Positions 26,993-36,220 are shown, numbered from the stretch's first letter. The stretch: 64,000 nucleotides of DNA from Umezawaea endophytica (GCF_025061645.1 NZ_JANYMP010000006.1:140422-204421), one strand, 5' to 3'. The notes: generated by a model from the letters alone, not told the origin. Made by a program: numbers and translations.

Positions 26993-28123
26993 TCAGCCAA
27001 TTACTCCGGACCGAGTCAGTTCCGTAATTTCCGAGTCGACGAGACCGAGCTCCTCCAACACCTCGATCGTGTGCTTTCCGGCCCGAACGGGTGGTTCCGG
27101 TGTCCCGGCGGGGGTGCGGTCGAACCGGGGGGCGGGCGCGGGCAGCGAAATCCCGTCCACGTCGACGAAGACCCCCCGCGCCACGTTGTGCGGGTGCGAC
27201 GGCGCTTCACCGGGTTCGAGCACCGGCACCAGGCACGCGTCGGTGCCCGCGGCGAGGTCGGCCCACTCGTCCCTGGTCCTCGTCCCGATCGCCGCCGCGA
27301 TGCGCTCCCGCACCTCGGGCCAGTTCGCCGGGTCGTGCCGGTTCGGCAGCTCCCCCAGGTCCAGCACCCGCGCCAGCTCGGCGAAGAACCTGTCCTCCAG
27401 CGCGCCGACGCTGACGTACCGGCCGTCGGCCGCTCGGTAGACGTCGTAGAACGGCGCGCCGCCGTCCAGCAGGTTCGTGCCGCGCTCGCCCTTCTCCCCG
27501 CCCGCACCGCGCATCCCGTGCAGGAACGTGGTGAGCAGCGCCGCGCCCTCGACCATCGCCGCGTCCACGACCTGGCCGCGACCGGAGCGCTCCCGCTCGT
27601 AGAGCGCGGCGAGCACGCCCATCGCGAGCAGCAGGCCACCGCCGCCGAAGTCGCCGAGCAGGTTCAGCGGCACGGTCGGCGGCTGCCCGGCCCGGCCGAT
27701 GGGCTCCAGCGCCCCGGAGAGGGCGATGTAGTTGATGTCGTGGCCCGCGAGGTCGGCCATGGGCCCGTCCTGGCCCCAGCCGGTTATGCGGCCGTAGACC
27801 AGCCGCGGGTTGCGGGCCAGGCACTGCGCCGGACCGATGCCCAGCCGTTCGGTCACGCCGGGCCGGAAGCCCTCGATCAGCACGTCGGCCCGGTCGACCA
27901 GGCGCAGCACGAGCCCCGCGCCCTCGGGGGTGCGGATGTCGATGCCCACCGACCGCCTGCCGCGGCTCAGCGGGTCACCCGGCACCGCGCCGGGGTCGCC
28001 GCCGATCCGGTCCACCCTGATGACGTCCGCGCCCAGGTCGGCCAGCACCATCGCGCCGAACGGCGCGGGCGCGAGCCCGGCCAGTTCCACGACGCGCAGC
28101 CCGGCCAGTGGTCCCTGCTTCAT
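26993..28123 (-). CDS. CaiB/BaiF (family III) CoA transferase or alpha-methylacyl-CoA racemase
   Basis: 376 residues from ATG 28121-28123. Family marks are GLRVVELAGLAPAPFGAMVLADLGADVIRV-type N-terminus, SRGRRSVGID, LIEGFRPGVTERLGIGP, RITGWGQDGP, a catalytic Asp segment (AGHDINYIALSG) and a C-terminal YVSVGALEDRFF. Length and the GHDINY segment favour alpha-methylacyl-CoA racemase, which flips the 2-methyl centre before beta-oxidation of branched acids. It lies 14 bases after the acyl-CoA dehydrogenase stop in the same operon. That supports racemase plus dehydrogenase acting in sequence. Confidence 0.88.
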   Translation of the reverse strand: MKQGPLAGLRVVELAGLAPAPFGAMVLADLGADVIRVDRIGGDPGAVPGDPLSRGRRSVGIDIRTPEGAGLVLRLVDRADVLIEGFRPGVTERLGIGPAQCLARNPRLVYGRITGWGQDGPMADLAGHDINYIALSGALEPIGRAGQPPTVPLNLLGDFGGGGLLLAMGVLAALYERERSGRGQVVDAAMVEGAALLTTFLHGMRGAGGEKGERGTNLLDGGAPFYDVYRAADGRYVSVGALEDRFFAELARVLDLGELPNRHDPANWPEVRERIAAAIGTRTRDEWADLAAGTDACLVPVLEPGEAPSHPHNVARGVFVDVDGISLPAPAPRFDRTPAGTPEPPVRAGKHTIEVLEELGLVDSEITELTRSGVIG

Positions 28124-28137
28124 GGTTGGCTCCTGCT

Positions 28138-29286
28138 CTACAGCGACCGGGCGATGATTTCCTTCATGATCTCGTTCGTGCCGCCGTAGATCTTCTGCAC
28201 GCGCGCGTCGGCCCAGGCCCGTGCGATCGGGTACTCCGTCATGTAGCCGTAGCCGCCGAACATCTGCACGCACTCGTCGACGACCCGGCAGAGCCGCTCG
28301 GTCGACCACCACTTGGCCATCGCCGCCGTGGGGACGTCGAGCTGCCCCTCCAGGTGCCGCTGGATGCAGTCGTCGACGAACGACCTGGTCACGGCCGCCT
28401 CGGTGGCGCACTCGGCGAGCGTGAACCGGGTGTTCTGGAACTTGATCAGCTCGCGGCCGAACGCGGTCCGGTCCTTCACGTAGTCCAGCGTCAGCGCGAC
28501 GGCGGCCTCGATGCCCGCGACGGAGGCAACCGCGATGATCAGCCGTTCCTGCGGGAGCTGGTTCATGAGCTGGACGAACCCCTGGCCCTCGGCGCCGCCG
28601 AGCAGGTTGGCCTCCGGCACGCGCACGTCGTCGAAGAACAGCTCGGCGGTGTCCTGGCCCTTCATGCCGACCTTGTCGAGCACCCGGCCGCGCCGGAAGC
28701 CGGGCGCCTGCGCGGTCTCGACGACGACCAGCGAGGTGCCCGCCGCTCCCCCGGCCGGGTCGGTCTTGGCGACCACGATCACCAGGTCGGCCTGGCTGCC
28801 GTTGGTGATGAAGGTCTTCGAGCCGTTGATGACGTAGGAGTCGCCGTCGCGGATGGCCTTGGTCTTGATGCCCTGGAGGTCCGACCCCGCGCCGGGCTCG
28901 GACATCGCGATGGCGCCGACGTACTCGCCGCTGGCGAGCTTCGGCAGCCACCTCAGCTTCTGCTCCTCCGTGCCGTAGGCGAGGAGGTAGGGCGCGACGA
29001 TGCCGCTGTGCACGCTGTTGCCCCACGCGCTGTCGCCCGCGCGCGCCTGCTCCTCGATCACCACGGCCTCGTGGGCGAACGTGCCGCCGCCCCCGCCGTA
29101 CTCCTCGGGGATCGACAGGCACAGCAGCCCGACCTCGCCCGCCTTCGTCCACAGGTCCCGGTCGACGTGCTTCTGCGCCGCCCAGCGCTCCTGGTTCGGT
29201 GTCATCTCCTTGGCCATGAACGTGCGGCTCAGCTCGCGGAGCTGGTCCAGGTCCTCGGTCATCCATGCGGAACGGCGCTTCGACAT
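28138..29286 (-). CDS. Acyl-CoA dehydrogenase
   Basis: 382 residues, typical length. Segments include IPEEYGGGG, AMSEPGAGSDLQGIKT (FAD and substrate binding), GSKTFITNGSQADL, FGGYGYMTEYP and IYGGTNEIM, with catalytic Glu372. It oxidises an acyl-CoA to the trans-2-enoyl-CoA, passing electrons to ETF. It heads the two-gene operon with the racemase-like gene and is divergent from thiolase and fadB. Together these form a complete beta-oxidation set. Chain-length or branch specificity cannot be read from the sequence. Confidence 0.95.
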   Translation of the reverse strand: MSKRRSAWMTEDLDQLRELSRTFMAKEMTPNQERWAAQKHVDRDLWTKAGEVGLLCLSIPEEYGGGGGTFAHEAVVIEEQARAGDSAWGNSVHSGIVAPYLLAYGTEEQKLRWLPKLASGEYVGAIAMSEPGAGSDLQGIKTKAIRDGDSYVINGSKTFITNGSQADLVIVVAKTDPAGGAAGTSLVVVETAQAPGFRRGRVLDKVGMKGQDTAELFFDDVRVPEANLLGGAEGQGFVQLMNQLPQERLIIAVASVAGIEAAVALTLDYVKDRTAFGRELIKFQNTRFTLAECATEAAVTRSFVDDCIQRHLEGQLDVPTAAMAKWWSTERLCRVVDECVQMFGGYGYMTEYPIARAWADARVQKIYGGTNEIMKEIIARSL

Positions 29287-29482
29287 ACTCCCCAGCCAAG
29301 CACCGCACCGGCTGGTCTGCCATGACCATCGCGCTTCGGATGAGGCGTCGAAAGTGAGCTAATTTGTCGGTCACGGATGGTCCGGGCCTGGTCGGACGGG
29401 CCTTCTGGACCGCTCAAGTGAGCGAAAGGGTCACCTGTCCCGGTCATGGGCAAGGTCCCGCCGCGGGCCTACCGTCGAGTAC

Positions 29483-30685
29483 ATGAGCGAAGCCTTGATC
29501 TTCGATGCCGTGCGGACGCCGCGCGGCAAGGGAAAGCGCGGGTCGCTGCACAGCGTCAAGCCGGTCACGCTGGCCGCCGGGGTGCTGAAGGCGCTGTCCG
29601 AGCGCAACGCGCTGGACACCTCGCAGGTGGACGACGTGGTGTTCGGCGTGGTGTCGCCGGTCGGCGAGCAGGGCTCGGACATCGCGCGGACGGCCGTGAT
29701 GGCGGCGGGCTGGGCGCAGCGGACGGCGGGCGTGCAGCTCAACCGGTTCTGCGCGTCGGGCCTGGAGTCGGTGAACATGGCGGCGGCGAAGGTCGCGTCC
29801 GGGTTCGAGGACCTGGTGGTCGCCGGTGGCGTCGAGTCGATGTCGCGGGTGGCGATGGGGTCGGACGGCGGCGCGTGGGCGTCGGATCCCGAGACCAACA
29901 TGGCGACGAACTTCGTGCCGCAGGGCGTGAGCGCGGACCTGATCGCGACCCTGGAGGGCTTCGACCGGGAGGCCGTCGACACGTGGGCCGTGCGGTCGCA
30001 CCGGCTCGCGACGCTGGCGCAGGAGAAGGGCCACTTCGACCGGTCGATCGTGCCCGTCGTGGACCAGAACGGCACGCTGGTGCTGGCGGCCGACGAGACG
30101 ATCCGGCCGGAGACGACGCTGGAGCGGCTGGCGGGGCTGAAGCCGAGCTTCCAGTTCCACGGGGACCTCGGGTACGACTCGGTGGCGATCGACCGGTACC
30201 CGTCGGTCGAGCGGATCAACCACGTCCACCACCCCGGCAACTCGTCGCAGATCGTCGACGGCGCCGCGGCGATGCTGATCGGGAACGAGCGGGCCGGTCG
30301 GGATCTCGGGCTGACGCCGCGGGCCCGGATCATCGCGACCGCCGTGATCGGCACCGAGCCGACGATCATGCTGACCGGGCCCGCGCCCGCCGCGCGCAAG
30401 GCGTTGGACCGGGCCGGGTTGACGGTCGAGGACATCGACCTCTTCGAGATCAACGAGGCGTTCTCGTCGGTGGTGCTGAAGTTCCAGCGCGACCTCGACC
30501 TGCCGGAGGAGAAGATCAACGTGAACGGCGGCGCCATCGCGCTGGGGCACCCGCTGGGGGCCACCGGCTGCATGATCCTGTCGACGCTGCTGGACGAGTT
30601 GGAGCGCCAGGGCTTGCGGCGCGGGCTCGCCACGCTGTGCGTCGGCGGCGGCATGGGTATCGCGACGATCATCGAGAGGGTCTGA
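29483..30685 (+). CDS. fadA: Acetyl-CoA C-acyltransferase (thiolase, FadA type)
   Basis: 400 residues. The acylated Cys90 is in [27 protein letters not shown] carries the catalytic His, and CVGGGMG the proton-donor Cys. It cleaves 3-ketoacyl-CoA in beta-oxidation. fadB follows three bases after its stop, so the two encode the two halves of the trifunctional fatty-acid oxidation machinery, as in actinobacterial fadAB operons. Confidence 0.95.
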   Translation: MSEALIFDAVRTPRGKGKRGSLHSVKPVTLAAGVLKALSERNALDTSQVDDVVFGVVSPVGEQGSDIARTAVMAAGWAQRTAGVQLNRFCASGLESVNMAAAKVASGFEDLVVAGGVESMSRVAMGSDGGAWASDPETNMATNFVPQGVSADLIATLEGFDREAVDTWAVRSHRLATLAQEKGHFDRSIVPVVDQNGTLVLAADETIRPETTLERLAGLKPSFQFHGDLGYDSVAIDRYPSVERINHVHHPGNSSQIVDGAAAMLIGNERAGRDLGLTPRARIIATAVIGTEPTIMLTGPAPAARKALDRAGLTVEDIDLFEINEAFSSVVLKFQRDLDLPEEKINVNGGAIALGHPLGATGCMILSTLLDELERQGLRRGLATLCVGGGMGIATIIERV

Positions 30686-30688
30686 GAC

Positions 30689-32752
30689 ATGCCTGTGCAC
30701 TACGAGAAGGACGCCGAGGGCGTCGTCACGTTGACGATGGACATGTCCGGGTCGGCGAACGTGATGAACGCCGAGTACCAGGAGGCGATGGGGGTCGCGA
30801 TCGACCGGCTGGAGGCCGAGCGCGACGAGATCACCGGTGTGGTGCTGACGTCGGCGAAGAAGACGTTCTTCGCGGGTGGGGACCTGAACCTGCTGATCCA
30901 GGTGACGCCGGAGAACTCCTCGGCGGCGCTGGACGGGGTGTCGCTGGTGAAGTCGCAGTTGCGGCGGTTGGAGCTGCTGGGGAAGCCCGTGGTGGCCGCG
31001 GTCAACGGTGCCGCGCTGGGTGGCGGGCTGGAGATCGCGCTGGCGTGCCACCACCGGGTGGTGCTGGACGACGACAGGATCAAGCTCGGGTTGCCCGAGG
31101 CGACGCTGGGGTTGTTGCCCGGTGGCGGTGGTGTGACGCGGATGGTGCGGCTGCTGGGGTTGCAGGCCGCGCTGCCGCTGCTGATGGAGGGCAAGCAGTT
31201 GCGGCCCTCGCGGGCGTTGCAGGCCGGGTTCGTGGACGAGCTGGCCGCCGACCGTGACGAGATGATCGCGAAGGCCCGCGCGTGGATCGCGGCGAACCCC
31301 GCTCCGCAGCAGCCCTGGGACAGGCCGGGGTTCGCGATCAAGGACATGCGGGTGGGCGATCCGAACGTCTACTCGCTGCTGGCCGCCGCTCCGGCCGTGC
31401 TGCGGAAGAAGACGCACGGGGCGTACCCGGCGCCGGAGAAGATCCTCGCCGCGGCCGTCGAGGGTGCGTTGGTGGACTTCGAGACGGCGTTGCAGATCGA
31501 GGGGCGGTACTTCCTGGAGCTGGCCTCCGGGCAGGTGTCGAAGAACATGATCACCGCGTTTTGGTTCCAGCTCAACGAGATCAACGCCGGGGGGTCGCGT
31601 CCGTCCGGTGTGGAGCGTCGGAAGACGACCAAGGTCGGGGTGCTCGGCGCGGGGATGATGGGTGCCGGGATCGCCGAGGTGAGCGCCAAGGCCGGTATCG
31701 AGGTCGTGCTGAAGGACGTGACGCTGGAGGCCGCTTCGAAGGGGGCGGCGGGGATCGTTGGCATCACCCCCACCGATTCGGACGCGGATCTGGGTGGTTG
31801 CGATCTGATCATCGAGGCGGTGTTCGAGAACCGGGAGTTGAAGGGGAAGGTGTTGCCGGCGGCCGAGGCGGCGGCGTTGCCGGATGCCGTGATCGCGTCG
31901 AACACGTCGACGTTGCCGATCACCGGGTTGGCCACGGCGGTGACGGATCCGGAGAAGTTCATCGGGCTGCACTTCTTCTCGCCGGTGCAGAAGATGCGGT
32001 TGGTGGAGATCATCCGGGGGGAGAAGACCTCGGACGAGACGTTGGCGAAGGCGTTCGACTACGTGTTGCAGATCGGGAAGACGCCGATCGTGGTCAACGA
32101 CAGTCGGGGGTTCTACACGTCGCGCACGTTCGGGACGTACGTGACCGAGGCCGTGACGATGGTGGCCGAGGGGGTGCGGCCCGCGTTGATCGAGAACATG
32201 GCTCGGAAGATGGGGATGGCCGTTGGGCCGTTGGCGGTGTCCGATGAGGTCACGTTGACGTTGCAGCTCAAGATTCGGGATCAGACGTTGGCGGATGATC
32301 CTTCGTTGGCTGCGTTGGGGGAGCATCCGGCTTATCGGGTGATCCAGGAGTTGGTGGAGTTGGGTCGGCCTGGGAAGGCTGGTGGGGCTGGGTTTTACGA
32401 GTATCCGGTGGGGGGGAAGAAGTTCCTGTGGCCGGAACTGGTGACCCGGTATGTGCGGGAGGACGCTGGGGTGGCTGAGCAGGATGTGGCGGATCGGTTG
32501 TTGTTCGTGCAGTCGTTGGAGACTGTGCGGTGTTTGGATGAAGGGGTGTTGACCAGTGCTCGGGATGCGAACATCGGGAGCATCTTTGGGTTTGGGTTCG
32601 CGCCTTGGTCCGGGGGGACGTTGCAGTTCGTGAACTCGTACGGGTTGAGGGCGTTTGTGGAGCGGGCGGATTATCTGGCGGATAGTTATGGGGAGAGGTT
32701 TCGGCCGCCTGCTTCGTTGAGGGATCGGGCTGGGCGGGGGGAGGGTTTTTAG
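30689..32752 (+). CDS. fadB: FadB-type enoyl-CoA hydratase / 3-hydroxyacyl-CoA dehydrogenase, with a shortened NAD domain
   Basis: 687 residues. The N-terminal ~190 are an enoyl-CoA hydratase (NGAALGGGLEIALACH oxyanion hole, GLPEATLGLLPGGGGVTR). From ~310 an NAD-binding 3-hydroxyacyl-CoA dehydrogenase follows (GVLGAGMMGAGIAEVSAK, SNTSTLPIT, GLHFFSPVQKM with the catalytic His). After KDVTLEAASKG the chain jumps to ITPTDSDADLGGCD. Relatives I know carry about 25 more residues there, so an in-frame deletion near 31735-31765 is likely. Codon use in the last ~500 bases shifts to G/T-ending codons, unlike the first part. Confidence 0.9.
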   Translation: MPVHYEKDAEGVVTLTMDMSGSANVMNAEYQEAMGVAIDRLEAERDEITGVVLTSAKKTFFAGGDLNLLIQVTPENSSAALDGVSLVKSQLRRLELLGKPVVAAVNGAALGGGLEIALACHHRVVLDDDRIKLGLPEATLGLLPGGGGVTRMVRLLGLQAALPLLMEGKQLRPSRALQAGFVDELAADRDEMIAKARAWIAANPAPQQPWDRPGFAIKDMRVGDPNVYSLLAAAPAVLRKKTHGAYPAPEKILAAAVEGALVDFETALQIEGRYFLELASGQVSKNMITAFWFQLNEINAGGSRPSGVERRKTTKVGVLGAGMMGAGIAEVSAKAGIEVVLKDVTLEAASKGAAGIVGITPTDSDADLGGCDLIIEAVFENRELKGKVLPAAEAAALPDAVIASNTSTLPITGLATAVTDPEKFIGLHFFSPVQKMRLVEIIRGEKTSDETLAKAFDYVLQIGKTPIVVNDSRGFYTSRTFGTYVTEAVTMVAEGVRPALIENMARKMGMAVGPLAVSDEVTLTLQLKIRDQTLADDPSLAALGEHPAYRVIQELVELGRPGKAGGAGFYEYPVGGKKFLWPELVTRYVREDAGVAEQDVADRLLFVQSLETVRCLDEGVLTSARDANIGSIFGFGFAPWSGGTLQFVNSYGLRAFVERADYLADSYGERFRPPASLRDRAGRGEGF

Positions 32753-32834
32753 GGTCCTGGTTGGGATGTGGTGGGGGGTCCTGTGGGGCTCGTGAGGGTG
32801 CGGTGGGGTACACCCCGATTGCGCGAGTGTGTCG

Positions 32835-32891
32835 ATGGCTCCTTCGCTTTGTCAAGGCGAGAAAGATGCCTTGACAAAGCGAAGGAGCCAT
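32835..32891. terminator. 24-bp perfect hairpin, bidirectional terminator or dispersed palindrome
   Basis: Bases 32835-32858 pair perfectly with 32868-32891 around a 9-base loop (GAGAAAGAT). It starts 83 bases after fadB and also lies downstream of the convergent AraC-type gene. Stem length and perfection exceed what termination needs and suggest a REP-like dispersed palindrome or RNA-stabilising element. No second copy is in this window. Confidence 0.7.
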
Positions 32892-32971
32892 GACGGGCGC
32901 TGAACATCGGGGTGCGGCTGGGGGGTGGGGTTGGAAGAGCTGCGGGGGCGCTCGGTTGGGATGGGGGAAAG

Positions 32972-33078
32972 TTGGGGCCGGGGGCCGAAGAGGTTGGCTG
33001 CGGTGAGTTGCGGTGCTGGTTGGGGCCGGGGGCCCGGTGAAGTGCTGCTGGTCCCGGTGTGGGTTGAGGCCGGGGGCC
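32972..33078. repeat. Three imperfect copies of a 15-mer GGCC repeat
   Basis: TTGGGGCCGGGGGCC occurs at 32972-32986 and 33020-33034, and as TTGAGGCCGGGGGCC at 33064-33078, spaced 48 and 44 bases. The copies are G-rich and internally self-complementary (GGCCGGGGGCC). No function is apparent. Confidence 0.55.
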
Positions 33079-33119
33079 AAGCGAATGTGGCGGGTGGCGC
33101 GCTGGTCCTGTTGCGGGTT

Positions 33120-34115
33120 CTAGGTGTTGCCTGCTCTGTAGGTGCCTGGGCTGGTGCCTGTCCAGCGTTTGAAGGCGCGGTGGAAGGCGCTGGCTTCTGA
33201 GAAGCCGAGTCTTAGGGCCAGGTCTTCTACTGATTCGCCGCCGCGTACGAGGCTTGCTACTGCTTGGTCGCGTAGTAGTTGTTCTCGTACCTCGCGGAAT
33301 GAGGTGCCTTCTGCTGCCAGTTTGCGTCGTAGTGTGGGGGCGCTTACGCCTAGTCTTGCTGCTACCTCTGGTAGGCCGCCGGTGATGCCGTTGCCCAGGA
33401 TGCGGCGGACCAAGCCCGCTGTGTTTGCGCCGTAGTCCCTGCGGGACAACAGTTCTGCTGGGGAGCCCCGTAGGTAGCGGTGTAGTGCGCTCTCGTCCTG
33501 TACCACTGGCATTCTTAGGAATCTGGTGTCGAAGGTGAGTGCTGTTGTCTGTGCTTCGAAGTTGAGTGGGCAGCCGAAGATGAGGTGGTATTCGCCGCCG
33601 TGTGGGGGTTCTGGGTAGCTGAAGTCGACGCGGCGCAAGGGGATTCTGCGGCCGATTAGCCAGCTTGAGAAGCGGTGCCACAGGACGAGCAGGGACTCTG
33701 CCAGGAAGTGGTCTGGGTCGTCTGCTGTGGAGAGGTCCAGTTCCAGGCGGTAGGTGTCCGGGTCGGCTTCCACCAAGGCCATGTTGGGGCGGGAGTCCAA
33801 GAGGTCGTAGAAGTCCAGGCCTCTGCGCAGGGCGGCGCCCAGGTCTGGGCAGTGGACTGCCAGCAGGCACATTGTTTGGAAGGTGCCGCGTTTGCTTGGT
33901 TTGGGGCCGAAGCCCATCAGCTCGTCGTCCAGCTCGTCCCAGAGGGCCTGGATGAGGTGGGTGTACTGCTCTGCCGTTACGCGGGCGCGGTCGTCTGAGA
34001 GCAGGGATTCGCTGATCCCTGCCGCGGCTAGGACTGGGGTGGTGTCGTGGCCACCTCGTCTGGCGCCGCGGAGGGCGGCTCGGACGTAGTGGATCGCGAT
34101 GGTCCTGGTGAGCAT
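33120..34115 (-). CDS. AraC-family regulator with an N-terminal Arabinose_bd-type (OruR/ArgR-like) domain
   Basis: 331 residues from ATG 34113-34115 with GGAAG upstream. The N-terminal ~200 residues (HYVRAALRGARRGGHD, AGISESLLSDDRARVTAEQY, LIQALWDELDDELMGFG) match the ligand-sensing domain found in OruR-type AraC proteins. The C-terminal ~100 hold two helix-turn-helix motifs (EVAARLGVSAPTLRRKLAAEGTSF, DLALRLGFSEASAFHRAFKRWTG). Relatives often regulate lipid or amino-acid catabolism and sit beside fad genes, so control of the adjoining beta-oxidation genes is a fair inference. Its codon use is unusually relaxed for this genome. Confidence 0.88.
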   Translation of the reverse strand: MLTRTIAIHYVRAALRGARRGGHDTTPVLAAAGISESLLSDDRARVTAEQYTHLIQALWDELDDELMGFGPKPSKRGTFQTMCLLAVHCPDLGAALRRGLDFYDLLDSRPNMALVEADPDTYRLELDLSTADDPDHFLAESLLVLWHRFSSWLIGRRIPLRRVDFSYPEPPHGGEYHLIFGCPLNFEAQTTALTFDTRFLRMPVVQDESALHRYLRGSPAELLSRRDYGANTAGLVRRILGNGITGGLPEVAARLGVSAPTLRRKLAAEGTSFREVREQLLRDQAVASLVRGGESVEDLALRLGFSEASAFHRAFKRWTGTSPGTYRAGNT

Positions 34116-34209
34116 CGTCTTCCAGTGTCCCACCGGCGATCCGTTGGCGGCGGCGCGGGGAGGCCGCGCCGCCGCCCACGGATGGCTCACCCCAGTGAGC
34201 CGACTCCTC

Positions 34210-34238
34210 GCTGATGGGGCTTTCGCCCGCCCATCAGC
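34210..34238. terminator. Short hairpin between the AraC-type and DM13 genes
   Basis: Bases 34210-34218 pair with 34230-34238 (9 bp, 11-base loop). It is about 110 bases downstream of the minus-strand DM13 gene and upstream of the AraC-type gene. A weak terminator or leader structure is possible. Confidence 0.4.
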
Positions 34239-34346
34239 AAGGGGCGTTCTGTGTCCCCCACCACGGTAGGAGGTCTAGACCAGATACGTCAATACGGCAC
34301 AACGGCTCTATTTGGCCTGGACCACTGGGTATGTTTCGCGCGCGTG

Positions 34347-34925
34347 TCACGCTTGTTCCAGAGGGGCTACCGCGAAGCCCGCCGAGAAGCGCTGGCACCA
34401 GATGACGACGCTTCGGACGTCGGTCAGGTTCGCGTCGGCGGGGATGTCGTAGACCTGGTTGCCCTGGTTGGCCTTGAGCTTGCCCAGGCTGGTGAAGCCG
34501 CTGCCGAAGGCCTTCTCCGCCGAGTCGGACGGCTTGTCGGAGAGGTAGACGTAGAGGTCGGGGCCGTCGCTGGTGTCGAGGGCCTCGAACTGGACGGCGT
34601 GGGCGCCGTCCGGTAGGCGGACCAGGGTGGCCGAGCCGGTGGTCGCGTGCTCCAGTGAGCGGAAAGGTCCGGAGGCCAGGGCTACGGGTTCCTTCGGAGG
34701 TGCGGGGGTCGAGGGGGCTGGAGGTGCGGCCTGTTCGGCAGCGGTCTGCTGGGTGGTGGTCGGCTGGGATGTGGCCGGCTGGGATGTGGTCGAGGTCGGT
34801 ACCAGGAGAGCCTCGTTCGCTGTCCTGGTCGTGACCAGGCGCCACGGCTGGAAGAGGGCCAGGCCCACCCCGGCCACGACTACCAGGACCACCGCGATCG
34901 TGCTCACCACTGCCCGCCTGGACAT
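34347..34925 (-). CDS. Membrane-anchored DM13-domain protein
   Basis: 192 residues. Residues ~5-26 (VVSTIAVVLVVVAGVGLALF) form a signal anchor. A Thr/Gln/Pro-rich linker (~40-85) leads to a DM13 domain (GPFRSLEHATTGSATLVRL, HAVQFEALDTSDGPDLYVYLS, VRSVVIWCQRFSAGFAVAPL) with a single Cys near the end. DM13 is an extracellular domain proposed to act in redox or electron transfer; that proposal rests on domain context, not on this protein. It is divergent from the 35046 gene. Confidence 0.82.
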   Translation of the reverse strand: MSRRAVVSTIAVVLVVVAGVGLALFQPWRLVTTRTANEALLVPTSTTSQPATSQPTTTQQTAAEQAAPPAPSTPAPPKEPVALASGPFRSLEHATTGSATLVRLPDGAHAVQFEALDTSDGPDLYVYLSDKPSDSAEKAFGSGFTSLGKLKANQGNQVYDIPADANLTDVRSVVIWCQRFSAGFAVAPLEQA

Positions 34926-35045
34926 GTCCTCACCTGAACCCTTCGTGTCGGTCCGTCCATCCTCGACACGAGGAGCGCCTCACGGGCTGGTTTCGGCCTT
35001 ACGAAGTTCTGACATCGGATCACCTGATCGGGTTAGGGTCCCCCG

Positions 35046-35471
35046 GTGGTTTCGCGAACTAGCACGGAGACGACCGTCGGGCAGGTGGTGGTCGGGTCCC
35101 TCATGCTCGGCTGCGCCGCCGCGGGACCGTTCCCCAGTCCCGTCCCGTTGCTGTTCGTGATCGCCGCGGTCGGCACGGCGAACGCGGCGTTCGACCTGAT
35201 GCGCACGTTCGGCTCGGCGCTGCTGGGCGGGGTGGCCGCGTCGAGCATCGGGCTGGCCGCGGTGCCGTTCGCGACCTGCTCGAACGAGCGGTTCACCGAG
35301 GTCTTCAGTTGCACCGGTGACGCGCCGACGTGGCACATGACCGGCGCGGTGCTCGTGGCGGGGCTGTCGGGCGCGAGCCTGGTGCTGGCGCGGATCGCGG
35401 GCAGCGCGAGCACCGAGCGGAGGCTGGCGCGGATCCAGCAGGACCTGGACGCGCTGCGCGGCAGGCGGTGA
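35046..35471 (+). CDS. Hypothetical membrane protein
   Basis: 141 residues from GTG 35046, with only a short leader after a possible -10 region (GGGTTAGGG). Three or four hydrophobic segments are visible (VVVGSLMLGCAAAGPF, VPLLFVIAAVGTANAAF, ALLGGVAASSIGLAAVPF, AVLVAGLSGASLVLARIAG). Two Cys in ATCSNERF and FSCTG may pair. The C-terminus (ERRLARIQQDLDALRGRR) looks like a cytoplasmic coiled helix. No family recognised. Confidence 0.65.
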   Translation: MVSRTSTETTVGQVVVGSLMLGCAAAGPFPSPVPLLFVIAAVGTANAAFDLMRTFGSALLGGVAASSIGLAAVPFATCSNERFTEVFSCTGDAPTWHMTGAVLVAGLSGASLVLARIAGSASTERRLARIQQDLDALRGRR

Positions 35472-35824
35472 CCGCGGCTCCAGGAGGGGCGGCGGCATTT
35501 CACTCGACCGTGTGTATAGGCCTCAAGGTGGGCTGTCGCCGGTCACTCCGGTGAACGGAAAGTTCACCGGCTCGTGGTGGTTCGCGCGTGGCGGTGAGCG
35601 CTTGCGGGTGGCCGTCGAGCCATTTTTCCCGGTCAGCGCGTCGACGCGGAAAACGGTGTGCTCGGAGATCGATCGGTTCACCCAGATCCGGGCGTCTCCG
35701 GTCGCCGTGGAATGGCTCGATTAAGTTCAGCCAACGCATTTATCCCAGGTCGAACCACCTGTACTGTCTCGAACGAATCCCCCACCACGTGAATGTTCTC
35801 GTGATCGCTGCGAAGGAGCTTGCT
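35472..35824. other. Mostly non-coding stretch with one doubtful small frame
   Basis: A 70-residue plus-strand frame (GTG 35512 to TAA 35724) has fair third-position GC but no ribosome site and no recognisable product. A perfect 9-bp hairpin (CCGGTGAAC..GTTCACCGG, near 35548-35570) lies within it. The last ~100 bases are A/T-richer and should hold the promoter of the Thr-rich secreted protein. I do not call a gene here. Confidence 0.4.
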
Positions 35825-36220
35825 GTGCGAGTGCTGTGGGCCGCGTGCGGCTCGGCCGTCGCGGCGTCGGCGTTGGCCGGCGTGCTGCTGGGTGTGCTCC
35901 TCGACGGTTCCGGGAAGCAGTCCGGTGATCCGACGCAGCCGGGGTCCACCTGGATGACGAACCCCCCGTCGAGCACGTCCAGACCGGTGTCGTCGTCGGT
36001 TGATTCGAGTTCCAGCGCCCCGCCGTCGTCCACGACGACGACCACGACCACGACGACCACCCCTCCTCCCGCCGCGCCGCCCCCCGAGATCACCACGACC
36101 GAGGCCGTCGCACCTCCGGCGCAGACCACGTCGCCGCCCGCCGTGACGACGACCACCAAGGTCAGGGAATGGCCGTGCAGCCCGCTCAACCCGCTGCCGC
36201 CCCCGACCTGCTCCGCCTGA
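35825..36220 (+). CDS. Secreted or anchored Thr/Ser/Pro-rich protein
   Basis: 131 residues from GTG 35825 with GGAG six bases upstream; longer in-frame starts lack a site. Residues 1-~28 (VLWAACGSAVAASALAGVLLGVLL) form a signal peptide or anchor. The rest is low-complexity Ser, Thr and Pro, including a run of ten Thr and a Pro-rich tail with two Cys (EWPCSPLNPLPPPTCS). The composition suggests an O-glycosylated wall-spanning stalk. The function is unknown. The same poly-Thr style occurs in the chitinase linker of this window. Confidence 0.65.
   Translation: MRVLWAACGSAVAASALAGVLLGVLLDGSGKQSGDPTQPGSTWMTNPPSSTSRPVSSSVDSSSSAPPSSTTTTTTTTTTPPPAAPPPEITTTEAVAPPAQTTSPPAVTTTTKVREWPCSPLNPLPPPTCSA

Larger units (their letters stand above)
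32753..33119. other. Gene-free, G/T-rich stretch
   Basis: Between the fadB stop and the convergent AraC-type gene. It carries the long hairpin at 32835-32891 and three imperfect copies of TTGGGGCCGGGGGCC. No frame in it resembles a known product, and the open frames on both strands are explained by the biased composition. Confidence 0.6.
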
